From Gemmobacter serpentinus (GTDB lineage: Bacteria; Pseudomonadota; Alphaproteobacteria; Rhodobacterales; Rhodobacteraceae): DNA of 64,000 nucleotides. The position numbers and the translations under genes are program-made. The DNA lies in the NCBI RefSeq assembly GCF_008973825.1, contig NZ_WCHR01000007.1, positions 62,001 through 126,000 of the forward strand, read 5' to 3'. This document shows positions 53,245 to 61,835 of this stretch, one piece after another (position 1 is the stretch's first letter; every line of letters begins with the position of its first letter). The notes below the pieces were generated by a model. The model ran no database searches, was not told where the DNA came from, and worked only from the letters and a program-made list of their open reading frames with translations.

Positions 53245-54615
53245 ATGGCATCGGTAAAACGGCGGATCTGGGGCTGGTTCTTTTTCGATTGGGCCAGCCA
53301 ACCCTATAACACGCTTCTGCTGACCTTCATTTTTGGCCCCTATTTCGCCGAAGTGGCGCGGGCGCATTACGCCACGCTCGGCATGGCACCCGATGCGGCG
53401 GCTGCCGAGGCACAGGCGCTTTGGGGCTATGGGCAGACCATATCGGGCGTCATTATCGCCCTTCTGGCACCGATCCTGGGTGCGGTCGCCGATGGGTCAG
53501 GGCGGCGCATGATCTGGATCTGGGTCTTCTCCGCCTGCTATGTGATCGGTGCCTTCGGGCTTTGGTATCTGATGCCAGAGGCCCCGATGCTGATGCTGGC
53601 CATTGCCTGTTTCGGCATCGGTCTGATCGGTATGGAATTTGCCACCATCTTTACCAATGCGCTGATGCCCAGCCTTGGCACGCATGAGGAAATGGGCGCG
53701 ATCTCCGGCTCTGGCTTTGCCTTTGGCTATGCAGGCGGCGTGCTGGCATTGGTTATCATGCTGCTGTTCTTTGCCGAAAGTGGCAGCACCGGAAAAACCC
53801 TGATTGGCCTCGATCCGGGCTTTGGCTGGCTGGATGGCGCAACGCGTGAGGGCACCCGCGCCGTCGGCCCCTTCACCGCGATCTGGTACGTCATCTTCAT
53901 GGTGCCCTTCTTCCTTTGGGTGAAGGAACCAAGGCAGACCGGCAGCCGCCGCCCCCTGAAGCAATCGCTGGCCGATCTGGGGGCCCTTCTGAAAAGCCTT
54001 CCCACGCGCAAAAGCCTGTTCGCCTATCTGATGTCGTCGATGTTCTACCGCGACTCGCTGAATGCGCTTTACGGCTTTGGCGGCGTCTATGCCTCGGGCG
54101 TGCTGGGCTGGAGCGTGACCCAGATCGGCATTTTCGGCATCATTGGCGCGATTGCAGGCGCGCTGGCCACATGGATCGGCGGCAAGGTCGACACTTTGCG
54201 CGGGCCAAAGCCGGTCATCGTCACCTCGGTCTGGGTGCTGATTGTGGTCTGCGCGGTCATCGTCGGCATGTCGCGCGAACAGATCTTCGGGATGGAGCTT
54301 TCGCCGGGATCCTCGATCCCGGACGTGATCATGTATGCCTGCGGCATCCTGATCGGCGCGGCAGGCGGCACGGTGCAGGCGGCCTCGCGCACGATGATGG
54401 TGTTCCACACCACACCCGAACGCGCGACCGAGGCCTTTGGCCTGTTCGCCCTCTCGGGCAAGGCCACAGCCTTTATCGCGCCATTGGCCATCGCCATCGC
54501 CTCGGATCTGAGCGGATCACAGCGTATTGGCGTGGCACCGCTGATTGGGTTGTTCCTGTTCGCGCTCATTCTGTTAATCTGGGTCAAACCGAATGGTGAA
54601 CAGGCCCCGTCATGA
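53245..54615 (+). CDS. UMF1-family MFS transporter (Atg22-like)
   Basis: 456 residues, twelve hydrophobic helices. Signature start WGWFFFDWASQPYNTLLLTFIFGPYF is typical of the Atg22/UMF1 group (WxxyDwAnsay), plus APILGAVADGSGRR and MSSMFYRDSLNALYGFGGVYA. Proposed effluxers of amino acids or other metabolites; substrate unknown here. ATG 53245 starts just before the motif; the longer frame upstream is low-complexity. Overlaps mepA by 4 bp (ATGA). Confidence 0.88.
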   Translation: MASVKRRIWGWFFFDWASQPYNTLLLTFIFGPYFAEVARAHYATLGMAPDAAAAEAQALWGYGQTISGVIIALLAPILGAVADGSGRRMIWIWVFSACYVIGAFGLWYLMPEAPMLMLAIACFGIGLIGMEFATIFTNALMPSLGTHEEMGAISGSGFAFGYAGGVLALVIMLLFFAESGSTGKTLIGLDPGFGWLDGATREGTRAVGPFTAIWYVIFMVPFFLWVKEPRQTGSRRPLKQSLADLGALLKSLPTRKSLFAYLMSSMFYRDSLNALYGFGGVYASGVLGWSVTQIGIFGIIGAIAGALATWIGGKVDTLRGPKPVIVTSVWVLIVVCAVIVGMSREQIFGMELSPGSSIPDVIMYACGILIGAAGGTVQAASRTMMVFHTTPERATEAFGLFALSGKATAFIAPLAIAIASDLSGSQRIGVAPLIGLFLFALILLIWVKPNGEQAPS

Positions 54616-55505
54616 TCCGTGCTTTTTCCGTTGCCCTGCTTCTGGGCCTTTCTGCCCTGCCCGCCTCGGCGCAGCAGCTGGCGAACCAGTTGTTTGGTGC
54701 CCATGCCACCCCCTCGAAACAAGCGTCGATGCCAATCGGGTCTTACGCCAAGGGCTGTGCGGCAGGCATGGTAGAATTGCCGGAAACCGGGCCGACATGG
54801 CAGGCGATGCGCCTGTCACGGCATCGCAATTTCGGCCAGCCGGAACTGGTGCAATATCTGGTCGACCTGTCCTATGCGGCAACGCAGATCGGTTGGCGCG
54901 GCCTTTACATCGGCGATATGAGCCAGCCGCGCGGCGGCCCGATGACCTCGGGCCATGCCAGTCACCAGATCGGGCTTGATGCAGATATCTGGATGTTGCC
55001 CCCCAAAAGCCTGCAATTGTCGCGCAAGGAACGTGAGAAGATCAGCTCCATCCCCGTGCGTTCGGCCGATCAACGCAGCGTGACCCGCAACTGGACACCA
55101 CAGCATCATGCCCTGCTGCGCGCGGCCGCCTCCGATCCGCGCGTCGACCGTATCTTCGTGGCGGCGGCCGTGAAGATCGAGATGTGCAAGACCGCCAAGC
55201 GCCGTGACAAGGCCTGGCTGCAAAAGATCCGCCCCGTTGCGGGCCATGACACGCATTTTCATGTCCGGCTGAAATGCCCGGCAGGGGCCACCGCCTGCCA
55301 GCCCCAGACCCCCACGGTCGATGAACTGTCCAAGGGCGGCAATGGCTGTGATGATACATTGATGTGGTGGGTGACGGATTACCTCAATCCGCCGAAACCC
55401 ACCGGCAAGCCGCCGAAAGACCCGGAAGAGCCCAAACGCCATCCGCGCCAATATACCATGGCCGATCTGCCTGCCCAATGCGCCGCCGTTCTCTCTGCGC
55501 CCTGA
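54612..55505 (+). CDS. mepA: Penicillin-insensitive murein endopeptidase
   Basis: 297 residues. Signal peptide [25 protein letters not shown]-family zinc endopeptidase cutting the D-Ala-mDAP cross-link in the periplasm. Zinc ligands: His and Asp in [15 protein letters not shown] and His in [13 protein letters not shown]; six Cys as in the family ([25 protein letters not shown]). Ends with a Pro/Lys-rich tail overlapping the next gene. Co-translated with the upstream MFS gene. Confidence 0.94.
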   Translation: MIRAFSVALLLGLSALPASAQQLANQLFGAHATPSKQASMPIGSYAKGCAAGMVELPETGPTWQAMRLSRHRNFGQPELVQYLVDLSYAATQIGWRGLYIGDMSQPRGGPMTSGHASHQIGLDADIWMLPPKSLQLSRKEREKISSIPVRSADQRSVTRNWTPQHHALLRAAASDPRVDRIFVAAAVKIEMCKTAKRRDKAWLQKIRPVAGHDTHFHVRLKCPAGATACQPQTPTVDELSKGGNGCDDTLMWWVTDYLNPPKPTGKPPKDPEEPKRHPRQYTMADLPAQCAAVLSAP

Positions 55506-56347
55506 TCCTTCTCGCCGCCATTGGCGGCGCGCAGGCGCAGGAGACCGGCTATATCGGCAGCTTCACCTGGCGGTCGGATGATCCGCGCCTGGGCGGGATG
55601 TCGGCGATTGATCTGGATGCAAGCGGCACGCGGTTCACCGCGCTGTCGGATCGCGGCGGCTGGACCGAGGGGCGGCTGATCCGCAATGCGCAAGGGCGTA
55701 TCACCGGCATCGAGGCTGCGCCGATCCGCCTGCTGAAAGGCAAGGGCAAGGCCCCTCTGGAAAAGGGGCGCAATGACAGCGAGGGGCTGGCGATTGCCGA
55801 AGACGGCACCGCCTATGTCTCGTTTGAAGGGGCGGCGCGGGTCTTGCGTTACCGCGACCTTGCGGGCCCCGCCGAGAACCTGCCCGTCGCTGCGGCATTC
55901 AAAAAGATGCGCAGCAATGCGGCATTGGAGGCCCTTGCGATTGCCCCCGATGGCACGTTGTTCACCCTGCCAGAGCAATGGGGCAAGCCCGATCAGCCCT
56001 TCCCGGTGTTCCGCTTGCCCCCCGGCGGCAAATGGGCGCGCGCCTTCACCATCCCGAAAATCGGGGAGTTCCTGCCGGTCGGGGCCGATTTCGGACCTGA
56101 CGGCAAGCTCTATGTGCTGGAACGGCAGTTTCGCGGTATATTGGGCTTTGCCTCGCGCGTGCGCCGCTTCACGCTGGATGGCACCGGCGAGACGGTGTTG
56201 CAGACCCCACTTGGCACGCATGACAATCTTGAAGGCATCGCGGTCTGGCGCGATGCGGCGGGCAGCCTCCGCCTGACCATGATCGCCGATGACAATTTCC
56301 GGTTCTTCCTGACCACCCAGATTGTCGAATATCGGATTCCCGATTGA
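55478..56347 (+). CDS. Secreted phytase-like esterase-family protein
   Basis: 289 residues. Signal peptide ([18 protein letters not shown]), then a beta-propeller-like domain of the 'esterase-like activity of phytase' family: [69 protein letters not shown]. Substrate unknown; periplasmic or secreted. ATG 55478 lies 28 bp inside the end of mepA, in another frame, suggesting coupling. Confidence 0.85.
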   Translation: MRRRSLCALILLAAIGGAQAQETGYIGSFTWRSDDPRLGGMSAIDLDASGTRFTALSDRGGWTEGRLIRNAQGRITGIEAAPIRLLKGKGKAPLEKGRNDSEGLAIAEDGTAYVSFEGAARVLRYRDLAGPAENLPVAAAFKKMRSNAALEALAIAPDGTLFTLPEQWGKPDQPFPVFRLPPGGKWARAFTIPKIGEFLPVGADFGPDGKLYVLERQFRGILGFASRVRRFTLDGTGETVLQTPLGTHDNLEGIAVWRDAAGSLRLTMIADDNFRFFLTTQIVEYRIPD

Positions 56348-56424
56348 CCGATCCGCCGCCCCGGCGTATCGGGGCGGCTGCCTGTGCAACCTTGCCTCCC
56401 GCAACCTTGCCCCAACGACGGGGC

Positions 56425-56459
56425 CAAGTCTCCGCGACCTTGTAAAAAACGGAAATGAC
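56425..56459 (+). promoter_or_regulatory. preQ1-I-like riboswitch pseudoknot upstream of yhhQ
   Basis: The leader can fold as an H-type pseudoknot: stem 1 CAAG (56425-56428) with CTTG (56439-56442), optionally extended by GTC/GAC with a bulged C; loop TCCG (56431-56434) pairs with CGGA (56450-56453); the two are joined by the A-rich linker TAAAAAA (56443-56449). This is the topology and linker composition of preQ1-I riboswitches. The GGA of the second stem is also the SD, 6 nt before the yhhQ ATG, so folding would hide the ribosome site. The gene imports queuosine precursors, which fits. Found by eye; no covariance score. Confidence 0.5.
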
Positions 56460-57083
56460 ATGACCAGAATGCTCGTGCCCGGCGTCATCGCCATGGCGGC
56501 CACAGTCGTCGCCTCCAATATCCTTGTGCAATATCTGCTTGGCCCATGGCTGACCTGGGGGGCGCTGACCTATCCGGTCGCCTTCCTCGTCACCGATATC
56601 ATCAACCGTATCCATGGGGTGAAAGCCGCACGTCAGGTCGTGCTGGTGGGCTTTGTGGTCGGGGTCGCCTGTTCGTTGATCGGTTCGCAGATCATGGGCG
56701 AGTTCGGACCGCTGGTCACGCTGCGCGTGGCGATCGGCTCCGGCCTTGCCTATCTCTGCGGCCAGCTGACCGATGTGACCGTGTTCAACTGGCTGCGCCG
56801 GGGCAGTTGGTGGCGGGCACCGCTGGTCTCCACGCTGGTCTCCTCCACCATGGATACCTGCATCTTCTTCAGCATCGCCTTTGCCTCTGGTCTCAGCTGG
56901 ATCGACCCCGCCGCCGATGTGGCCTGGGCCAATGAGGCCCTGCCGCTGCTGGGATATGGCCCCATCGTCCCGCTGTGGATCTCGCTCGCCGTGGCGGACT
57001 GGATGGTAAAGCTGGCGATGGCCGCTGTTGCACTTGTGCCATTCCGAATGCTTGTCGGAAAATTGACGCAACGGGCTGTGTAA
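56460..57083 (+). CDS. yhhQ: Queuosine precursor transporter (YhhQ/VUT family)
   Basis: 207 residues, about six hydrophobic helices: VPGVIAMAATVVASNILVQY, LTWGALTYPVAFLVTDIINR (conserved family motif), VVLVGFVVGVACSLIG, STLVSSTMDTCIFFSIAFA. YhhQ members take up preQ0/preQ1 for tRNA queuosine. ATG 56460 (MTRMLVPG) has GGA 6 nt upstream, inside the proposed preQ1 pseudoknot; the frame's upstream extension overlaps the preceding gene and shows no homologous sequence. 112 bp separate it from the esterase gene. Confidence 0.92.
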   Translation: MTRMLVPGVIAMAATVVASNILVQYLLGPWLTWGALTYPVAFLVTDIINRIHGVKAARQVVLVGFVVGVACSLIGSQIMGEFGPLVTLRVAIGSGLAYLCGQLTDVTVFNWLRRGSWWRAPLVSTLVSSTMDTCIFFSIAFASGLSWIDPAADVAWANEALPLLGYGPIVPLWISLAVADWMVKLAMAAVALVPFRMLVGKLTQRAV

Positions 57084-57137
57084 ATTGTTTTGACAAACCC
57101 AAAATCTGTGTCACGCTCCCTATATCGGCAATCTTTT

Positions 57138-57154
57138 GAAAGGAGGTGATCCAG
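57138..57154 (+). promoter_or_regulatory. 17-nt perfect complement of the 16S rRNA 3' end (ultra-long Shine-Dalgarno)
   Basis: GAAAGGAGGTGATCCAG is, base for base, the reverse complement of the conserved 16S tail CTGGATCACCTCCTTTC. The AGGAGG core lies 7 nt before a GTG, so it acts as a ribosome site for the 18-codon ORF. Usual SDs here match 4-6 nt. A later CTCCTT (57265-57270) could mask AAGGAG (57140-57145). Confidence 0.75.
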
Positions 57155-57210
57155 TGTCTAGAGTGATATTGGAGAGAGGTGTCGGGACAGTCGGAGGGTG
57201 TGATTACTAG
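57154..57210 (+). CDS. 18-residue small ORF after the ultra-long Shine-Dalgarno
   Basis: GTG start, 18 codons, TAG stop; predicted MSRVILERGVGTVGGCDY. Supported by the exceptional SD at ideal spacing and by the terminator 70 nt later; no homology is claimed. Within-frame composition (Gly/Val rich, one Cys, no membrane segment) tells little. It could be a leader peptide whose translation governs the RNA fold, a genuine microprotein, or a vehicle to engage ribosomes. Confidence 0.5.
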   Translation: MSRVILERGVGTVGGCDY

Positions 57211-57279
57211 GGCAACCCCTTGGAAATCATGACTTTGATTGGGCTTGTAACCTAACTGGCCCATCTCCTTGGAACTCGG

Positions 57280-57315
57280 AAAGGGTTGCCGTCCATGCGG
57301 CAACCCTTTCTCTTT
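57280..57315 (+). terminator. Strong Rho-independent terminator with an alternative antiterminator partner
   Basis: AAAGGGTTGCCG (57280-57291), loop TCCATG, CGGCAACCCTTT (57298-57309), then CTCTTT: a 12-bp perfect stem. GGCAACCC at 57211-57218, right after the small-ORF stop, duplicates the 3' arm and could pair with GGGTTGCC (57283-57290) instead, making an attenuator-like switch. Confidence 0.88.
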
Positions 57316-57487
57316 GCAGCCACCTTAAAATGCTTGGGCATTTCTGCTTAAAATATGACAGCTTTATGAACGCCCATGCGGATCGTGAATAATTCGGCAA
57401 TCATTTAGGCAATTGCGAAAGCCGCCTTCCGCAATAGGCGCAAGCCAGATCACCCGATCCACCGGAGGGTGCGAACACCCTCCGAAA

Positions 57488-60400
57488 TTACCCTTGCATC
57501 AGAACTTTCGCCTCATGCGCCTTCAGGGTCATGCGGGCCGCGCTGAAGCTGCGCGGCAGATCCTGCGCCGCAAGCTCCGGGAATAGTTTCAGCACCTCGT
57601 CGCGGCTTGGGCAATCGAGGCCCGACATGCTGCGCTCACCGGGCTGGAAGCTTTCGCTCCAGGTGCCGTCGCCAAGAACCAACTCGTGCCGGTCAAACAG
57701 CAGGTGCAGATAGGTCACGTCCTTCAGCGCCGCAAGTTCGATCCCCGGCAGGCCAACCAGATGAATCGCCCGCACCAGAACCTCATCGACCCCGAACATC
57801 AGTTCGGCGCGCTGGCCGGTCACCAGCATACGGTGCTGGCGCGAGACCAGCATATCCCGCTCCGGCAGGCCCGCCCCCAATGCCCCCTTGCGGATCCGCA
57901 CCGGCTGCAGTGTCGGGTCGGCGATCAGTTCACCGATACCAAGACGACGATGCCCGATCCAGCGGATCACCTGCTGGCCATGATCTCGGGTCAGCACGCG
58001 TTGGCCCACCTTCAGATCCTCAACCGCCATTTCGCCACGGTCAGTGACGATGCGGGTGCCAGGTGTAAAGCAGGCCACGATCTTTTCGATATTGCGGAAG
58101 GTGATTGTGCCGGTGACATTGCCCCAGAAATCAAGGAACTGGATGATGCCGTTCTCGGGGTTTGACGGATCGCGGATGATCCGGCGCGGCCCAAGGCCCG
58201 TCAGGTCGATGGTGTCGACATCATCGCCCGCCTCGCCCCCATCGATGGTGTCGCCGTAGCCGGCATAGAAGGTGTCGCGATCTGCGCCGCCCTCCAGGCT
58301 GTCATTGCCGGAACCCCCGACCAAAGTGTCGCGCCCTGCCCCGCCATAAAGCGTGTCATTGCCCTCGCCACCTTCAAGATAGTCATCGCCGTCACCGCCC
58401 GACAGCGTGTCATTGCCCCAACCGCCGTATAGGCGGTCATTGCCGGAACCACCGTCCAGGCTGTCATTGCCCCAATCACCATACACCGTGTCATGGCCGC
58501 TGCCGGCATTTACGGTGTCATTGTCATAGCCCGCATCGACATAGTCATTGCCCGCCCCGGCATCGACGGAATCATTGCCGAATCCGGCAAGGATGGTGTC
58601 ATCCCCGTCGCCACCAGACACGGTGTCATTGCCATAGCTGGCATCGATCAGATCATTACCGTCATCGCCCGAGACATTGTCATCGCCATTCCCGGCATAA
58701 AGCGTGTCATGCCCGCCGCCGCCATAGATCAGGTCGTTGTTTTCGCCGCCATAGACAAGGTCATTGCCGCCGCCTGCCAACACCGTGTCATTGCCGGTGC
58801 CCGCGTCGATGCTGTCATCGCCATCGCCGCCATCGACACTGTCCTGACCGTCGCCGGCTAGGATCGTGTCATTGCCGCTGCCGCCAAGGGCGGTGTCATG
58901 CCCGGTGCCCAGTTCGATCCGGTCATGGCCATCGCCACCATCGACCCGGTCATCGCCATCACCCGCATAAAGCAGGTCATTGCCCGCATCCCCGAACAGC
59001 GTATCATTGCCGGTGCCACCAAGAAGGCTGTCATTGCCCTCGCCACCAGCCAGACTGTCGGCCCCATCGCCGCCGTCCAGAGTGTCATCGCCGGTGCCCC
59101 CAAACAGCGTATCGTCGCCATTGCCGGCGTAAAGCAGGTCATTGTCGGCCCCGCCATCCAGATAGTCGCGGCCTTCACCGCCCGTCAGCGTGTCGCGACC
59201 GGCACCGCCCAGGATACGGTCATTGCCATTGCCCCCGTCAAGGCTGTCATCCCCGTCACCGCCATCCAGGCTGTCATGGCCCTCTCCGCCCAAGACGGTA
59301 TCATTGCCAAGCCCGCCCAGCAGCGTGTCATCGCCCTGACCGCCATCGACACTGTCATTGTCTGCACCGCCATCAAGGTAGTCATTGCCCGCACCGCCCC
59401 AAAGCGTGTCAAAGCCCGCCCCCCCCAGCAGCGTGTCATTGCCATTGGCCCCATCGAGCGTGTCATTGCCCGCACCGCCATCAAGGCTGTCATGGCCTTC
59501 GCCACCCTGCAGGGTGTCATTGCCGGTGCCACCCAACAGGGTGTCGTCGCCCTGTCCGCCATCAAGGCTGTCATTCTCGGCACCGCCATCCAGATAGTCG
59601 TTGCCCGCCCCACCCCAAAGCGTGTCGAACCCGTCTCCGCCCAGCAAGGTGTCGTTGCCATTGCCGCCATCCAGCGTGTCATTCTCGGCACCGCCATCAA
59701 GGCTGTCATGACCCTCGCCACCCACCAGCGAGTCACGGCCCGCACCACCAATCAGCGTGTCATTGCCGTCGCCGCCTTCGAGCCGGTCATTATCGGCCCC
59801 GCCATCCAGCCGGTCATCGCCTGCCCCGCCGATCAGCGTGTCAAAGCCATCGCCGCCAATCAGCGTGTCATTGCCTGCGCCGCCTTCAACGCTGTCATTG
59901 CCGCTGCCTGCGTCGATGCTGTCATTGCCATCGCCGCCAAACAGGCGGTCATTGCCCTCTTCGCCCCAGATCGAATCTTCGCCGCTGCCGCCGATGATCG
60001 TGTCATTGCCGATGCCGCCATAAAGGATGTCATCGCCGCCGCGACCATCCATGGAATCGTCGCCAGCGGCACCATAGAAGATATTGGTATAGATATCGGA
60101 GCCGGTGCTGCTGGATCCGTCATAGCCCAGAATGGTGTCGTTATAGGCGCTGCCGATAATGCCATCGATGCCCGACAGGGTATCGCCGGTGCCATGGCCG
60201 CCGGTGATGGTGTAGGAGGCCAGATCGACATTGATCGCGCCATTGGAGCCGCTGTAATCCGCGATATCAAGGCCACCGCCCCCGGCAAGGATATCCGCGC
60301 CCGCGCCGCCGATCAGCGTGTCATTCCCCCAGCCGCCGTAAAGCCGGTCATTGCCCGCGCCGCCGTCCAGACGGTTGGCCCCATCATCGCCGGTCAAGGT

Positions 60401-60784
60401 ATCGGCATAGTTCGAGCCCACCAGATTTTCGATGTCGCGCAGCGTATCGCCAGCCGCATCGCCGCCCGTGCCGCCCCCGAGCGTGATCGTGATGATGCCC
60501 AGATCGATGCCGAACGGATCGGTGCCCGCGCCGGAGCCTTCCCCCAGCGAGACATTCACCCCCGAACCAGAGGCCGAATAATCTGCCGTGTCGATGCCGT
60601 CGCCACCGTCCAGCCGATCGGCCCCCGATCCGCCGATCAGCGTGTCATTGCCTGCCCCGCCATAAAGCGAGTCCGCGCCAAGCCCGCCATATAGCAGGTC
60701 ATTCCCGGCAGCGCCGGAAATGGAATCCGCGAAAAGCGTCCCGGTCAACGTGTCGTTGCCGGACGTCCCATTGATGTTCGCCAC
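57488..60784 (-). CDS. RTX (hemolysin-type calcium-binding repeat) protein with C-terminal Hint domain
   Basis: 1098 residues, GTG start. Roughly 75-80 nonapeptides GGxGxDxLx fill residues about 7-870, broken by two spacer modules (about 70-130 and 175-245, each with DYS...VNV/INVDLA and IENLVGSNYADTL-like text). Residues 355-498 are two tandem 72-residue super-repeats. From Cys905 (CFTPGTRIVTDRGEM) a Hint_2 autoprocessing-like domain with DLKVGQRVLTRDHG and SRQHRMLV runs to about 1060. RTX proteins bind calcium and leave by type I secretion, but no T1SS genes are in the window. No catalytic domain was seen; adhesion or matrix roles are possible. Confidence 0.92.
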   Translation of the reverse strand: MANINGTSGNDTLTGTLFADSISGAAGNDLLYGGLGADSLYGGAGNDTLIGGSGADRLDGGDGIDTADYSASGSGVNVSLGEGSGAGTDPFGIDLGIITITLGGGTGGDAAGDTLRDIENLVGSNYADTLTGDDGANRLDGGAGNDRLYGGWGNDTLIGGAGADILAGGGGLDIADYSGSNGAINVDLASYTITGGHGTGDTLSGIDGIIGSAYNDTILGYDGSSSTGSDIYTNIFYGAAGDDSMDGRGGDDILYGGIGNDTIIGGSGEDSIWGEEGNDRLFGGDGNDSIDAGSGNDSVEGGAGNDTLIGGDGFDTLIGGAGDDRLDGGADNDRLEGGDGNDTLIGGAGRDSLVGGEGHDSLDGGAENDTLDGGNGNDTLLGGDGFDTLWGGAGNDYLDGGAENDSLDGGQGDDTLLGGTGNDTLQGGEGHDSLDGGAGNDTLDGANGNDTLLGGAGFDTLWGGAGNDYLDGGADNDSVDGGQGDDTLLGGLGNDTVLGGEGHDSLDGGDGDDSLDGGNGNDRILGGAGRDTLTGGEGRDYLDGGADNDLLYAGNGDDTLFGGTGDDTLDGGDGADSLAGGEGNDSLLGGTGNDTLFGDAGNDLLYAGDGDDRVDGGDGHDRIELGTGHDTALGGSGNDTILAGDGQDSVDGGDGDDSIDAGTGNDTVLAGGGNDLVYGGENNDLIYGGGGHDTLYAGNGDDNVSGDDGNDLIDASYGNDTVSGGDGDDTILAGFGNDSVDAGAGNDYVDAGYDNDTVNAGSGHDTVYGDWGNDSLDGGSGNDRLYGGWGNDTLSGGDGDDYLEGGEGNDTLYGGAGRDTLVGGSGNDSLEGGADRDTFYAGYGDTIDGGEAGDDVDTIDLTGLGPRRIIRDPSNPENGIIQFLDFWGNVTGTITFRNIEKIVACFTPGTRIVTDRGEMAVEDLKVGQRVLTRDHGQQVIRWIGHRRLGIGELIADPTLQPVRIRKGALGAGLPERDMLVSRQHRMLVTGQRAELMFGVDEVLVRAIHLVGLPGIELAALKDVTYLHLLFDRHELVLGDGTWSESFQPGERSMSGLDCPSRDEVLKLFPELAAQDLPRSFSAARMTLKAHEAKVLMQG
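59291..59722 (-). repeat. Two tandem 216-bp super-repeats inside the RTX gene
   Basis: 59507-59722 and 59291-59506 each encode eight nonapeptides in the same order (HDSLD, NDTLD, NDTLL, FDTLW, NDYLD, NDSL/VD, DDTLL, NDTL/V). A third copy begins (HDSLDGG) and decays. This points to unequal crossing-over as the growth mode of the gene. Confidence 0.85.
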
Positions 60785-60844
60785 GATGGTCTGCCTGTGA
60801 TGCCCGAGGTTTTCCCCGGTGCGATGCTGCTCGAGGATCAGACT

Positions 60845-60873
60845 ACGTCAGGAATGCGGCGGAATTTAGTCAA
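60845..60873 (-). promoter_or_regulatory. Candidate promoter of the RTX gene
   Basis: On the minus strand TTGACT (60873-60868), 17-bp spacer, TGACGT (60850-60845), about 60 bp upstream of the GTG start. Good -35, poor -10; may need an activator. Confidence 0.3.
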
Positions 60874-60912
60874 TTAAGGCGGGACCATGGCGAAAACAGG
60901 TCGCCTGTGACG

Positions 60913-60938
60913 AAAAAACCCCGGCAAAGCCGGGGTTT
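60913..60938 (-). terminator. Rho-independent terminator of trcR
   Basis: AAACCCCGGC-AAA-GCCGGGGTTT (60916-60938) with TTTTTTCG following on the minus strand, 25 bp after the trcR stop. Confidence 0.88.
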
Positions 60939-60963
60939 CTGAAAGCGACCGCCTGAAAATCGA

Positions 60964-61707
60964 TCAGTTGTCGTCGTCTTCGTCTTCATCATCGCCTTGC
61001 GGCAGGTTGAAGAAGCTGTCGGCATCGGAATAATCCGCCGGGCTTTCTTCTTTTTCCACTTTGGTGAAAGCATCAAGACCCGCGAGTGCGTCTTCGTTGC
61101 GCGCATCCGGTGCCATGCCCAGGGACTGCTCGGTCGACACCAGTTTGCGACGCTCGTCATCCGACATCACGCCGCCCTCGGCTGCCTTCTTGCGGGCCGC
61201 AGCCTGCACGATGGTGTCCAGTTCGGACTGGCGGCAGAGACCAAGCGCCACCGGATCAATGGGCTGGATGTTCTGGATGTTCCAGTGGGTGCGCTCGCGG
61301 ATCGAGGCGATGGTCGGCTTGGTGGTGCCGACCAGCTTGCTGATCGCGCCATCCGAAAGTTCAGGGTGAAACTTCACCAGCCACAGGATCGCGGCCGGAC
61401 GATCCTGACGCTTGGACAGCGGCGTATAGCGCGGGCCGCGGCGCTTTTCCTCGCCGACAGCGGCGGGGTTGTGCTTCAGCCGCAGGCGATAAAGCGGATC
61501 CTTCTGGCCACGCTCGATCTCGATCGGGTCCAGCTGGTTGTTGCTCACCGGGTCAAACCCCTTGACGCCCGTCGCCACATCGCCATCGGCAATGCCCTGA
61601 ACCTCAAGCTCGTGCATACCGCAGAAATCGGCGACCTGCTTGAAGGTCAGCGTCGTATTGTCCACCAGCCACACGGCCGTCGCCTTGGCCATCAGAGGTC
61701 TCGACAT
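60964..61707 (-). CDS. trcR: Cell-cycle transcriptional regulator TrcR (DUF1013)
   Basis: 247 residues. Family found in nearly all alphaproteobacteria and reported as a DNA-binding cell-cycle regulator. Conserved stretches: MAKATAVWLVDNTTLTFKQV, FCGMHELEVQGIADGDVA, DPVSNNQLDPIEIERGQKD, PAAILWLVKFHPELSDGAIS and KPTIASIRERTHWNIQNIQP (helix-turn-helix). The C-terminus is highly acidic (DDEDEDDDN). ATG 61707 has AGGAG 8 nt upstream; the GTG three codons earlier has none. Own terminator follows. Confidence 0.93.
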   Translation of the reverse strand: MSRPLMAKATAVWLVDNTTLTFKQVADFCGMHELEVQGIADGDVATGVKGFDPVSNNQLDPIEIERGQKDPLYRLRLKHNPAAVGEEKRRGPRYTPLSKRQDRPAAILWLVKFHPELSDGAISKLVGTTKPTIASIRERTHWNIQNIQPIDPVALGLCRQSELDTIVQAAARKKAAEGGVMSDDERRKLVSTEQSLGMAPDARNEDALAGLDAFTKVEKEESPADYSDADSFFNLPQGDDEDEDDDN

Positions 61708-61835
61708 GAGGATCACTCCTTTACAAATCTCTCCCGTGCCGGGAAAACGGCTGCAACCGATCCGGCTGCGATTTCCACGTTTTTAGGGAATTCAACCGTT
61801 CCTATAATGCGAATCCGCTGCGGGGGAAAGAGAAA

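Larger units (their letters stand above)
57084..57487 (+). other. 404-bp region holding a small structured transcription unit and an RTX-gene terminal hairpin
   Basis: No conventional gene. From 57090 a TTGACA (-35-like, no well-spaced -10), then the 16S-complementary segment, an 18-codon ORF, a possible antiterminator and the terminator described separately. GGGC/GCCC (57241-57244, 57259-57262) form another small stem. The AT-richer rest (57320-57460) shows nothing recognised, and CGGAGGGTG-CGAA-CACCCTCCG (57463-57484) follows the RTX stop on the minus strand. Confidence 0.5.

Noticed and set aside
57090-57126. A complete sigma-70 promoter (TTGACA plus TATATC) for the small RNA locus
   Set aside because: The spacing is 25 bp, too long; at 17 bp the hexamer is ACGCTC. 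Only a -35-like element is claimed.
57138-57154. A displaced fragment of a 16S rRNA gene
   Set aside because: Only 17 nt match, in antisense sense, and the flanks show no rRNA helix 45 or other rRNA sequence; an extended SD is simpler.
58898-60694. A 598-codon open frame on the + strand antisense to the RTX gene, rich in Ile/Val/Ala
   Set aside because: It mirrors the nonapeptide code (GGxGxDxL read backwards gives periodic xVIAxA). It has no SD or independent homology and ends with the repeats.
57488-60784. Dense short direct repeats that could be mistaken for a CRISPR array
   Set aside because: Period is 27 bp with no unique spacers, and the repeats encode in-frame RTX nonapeptides.
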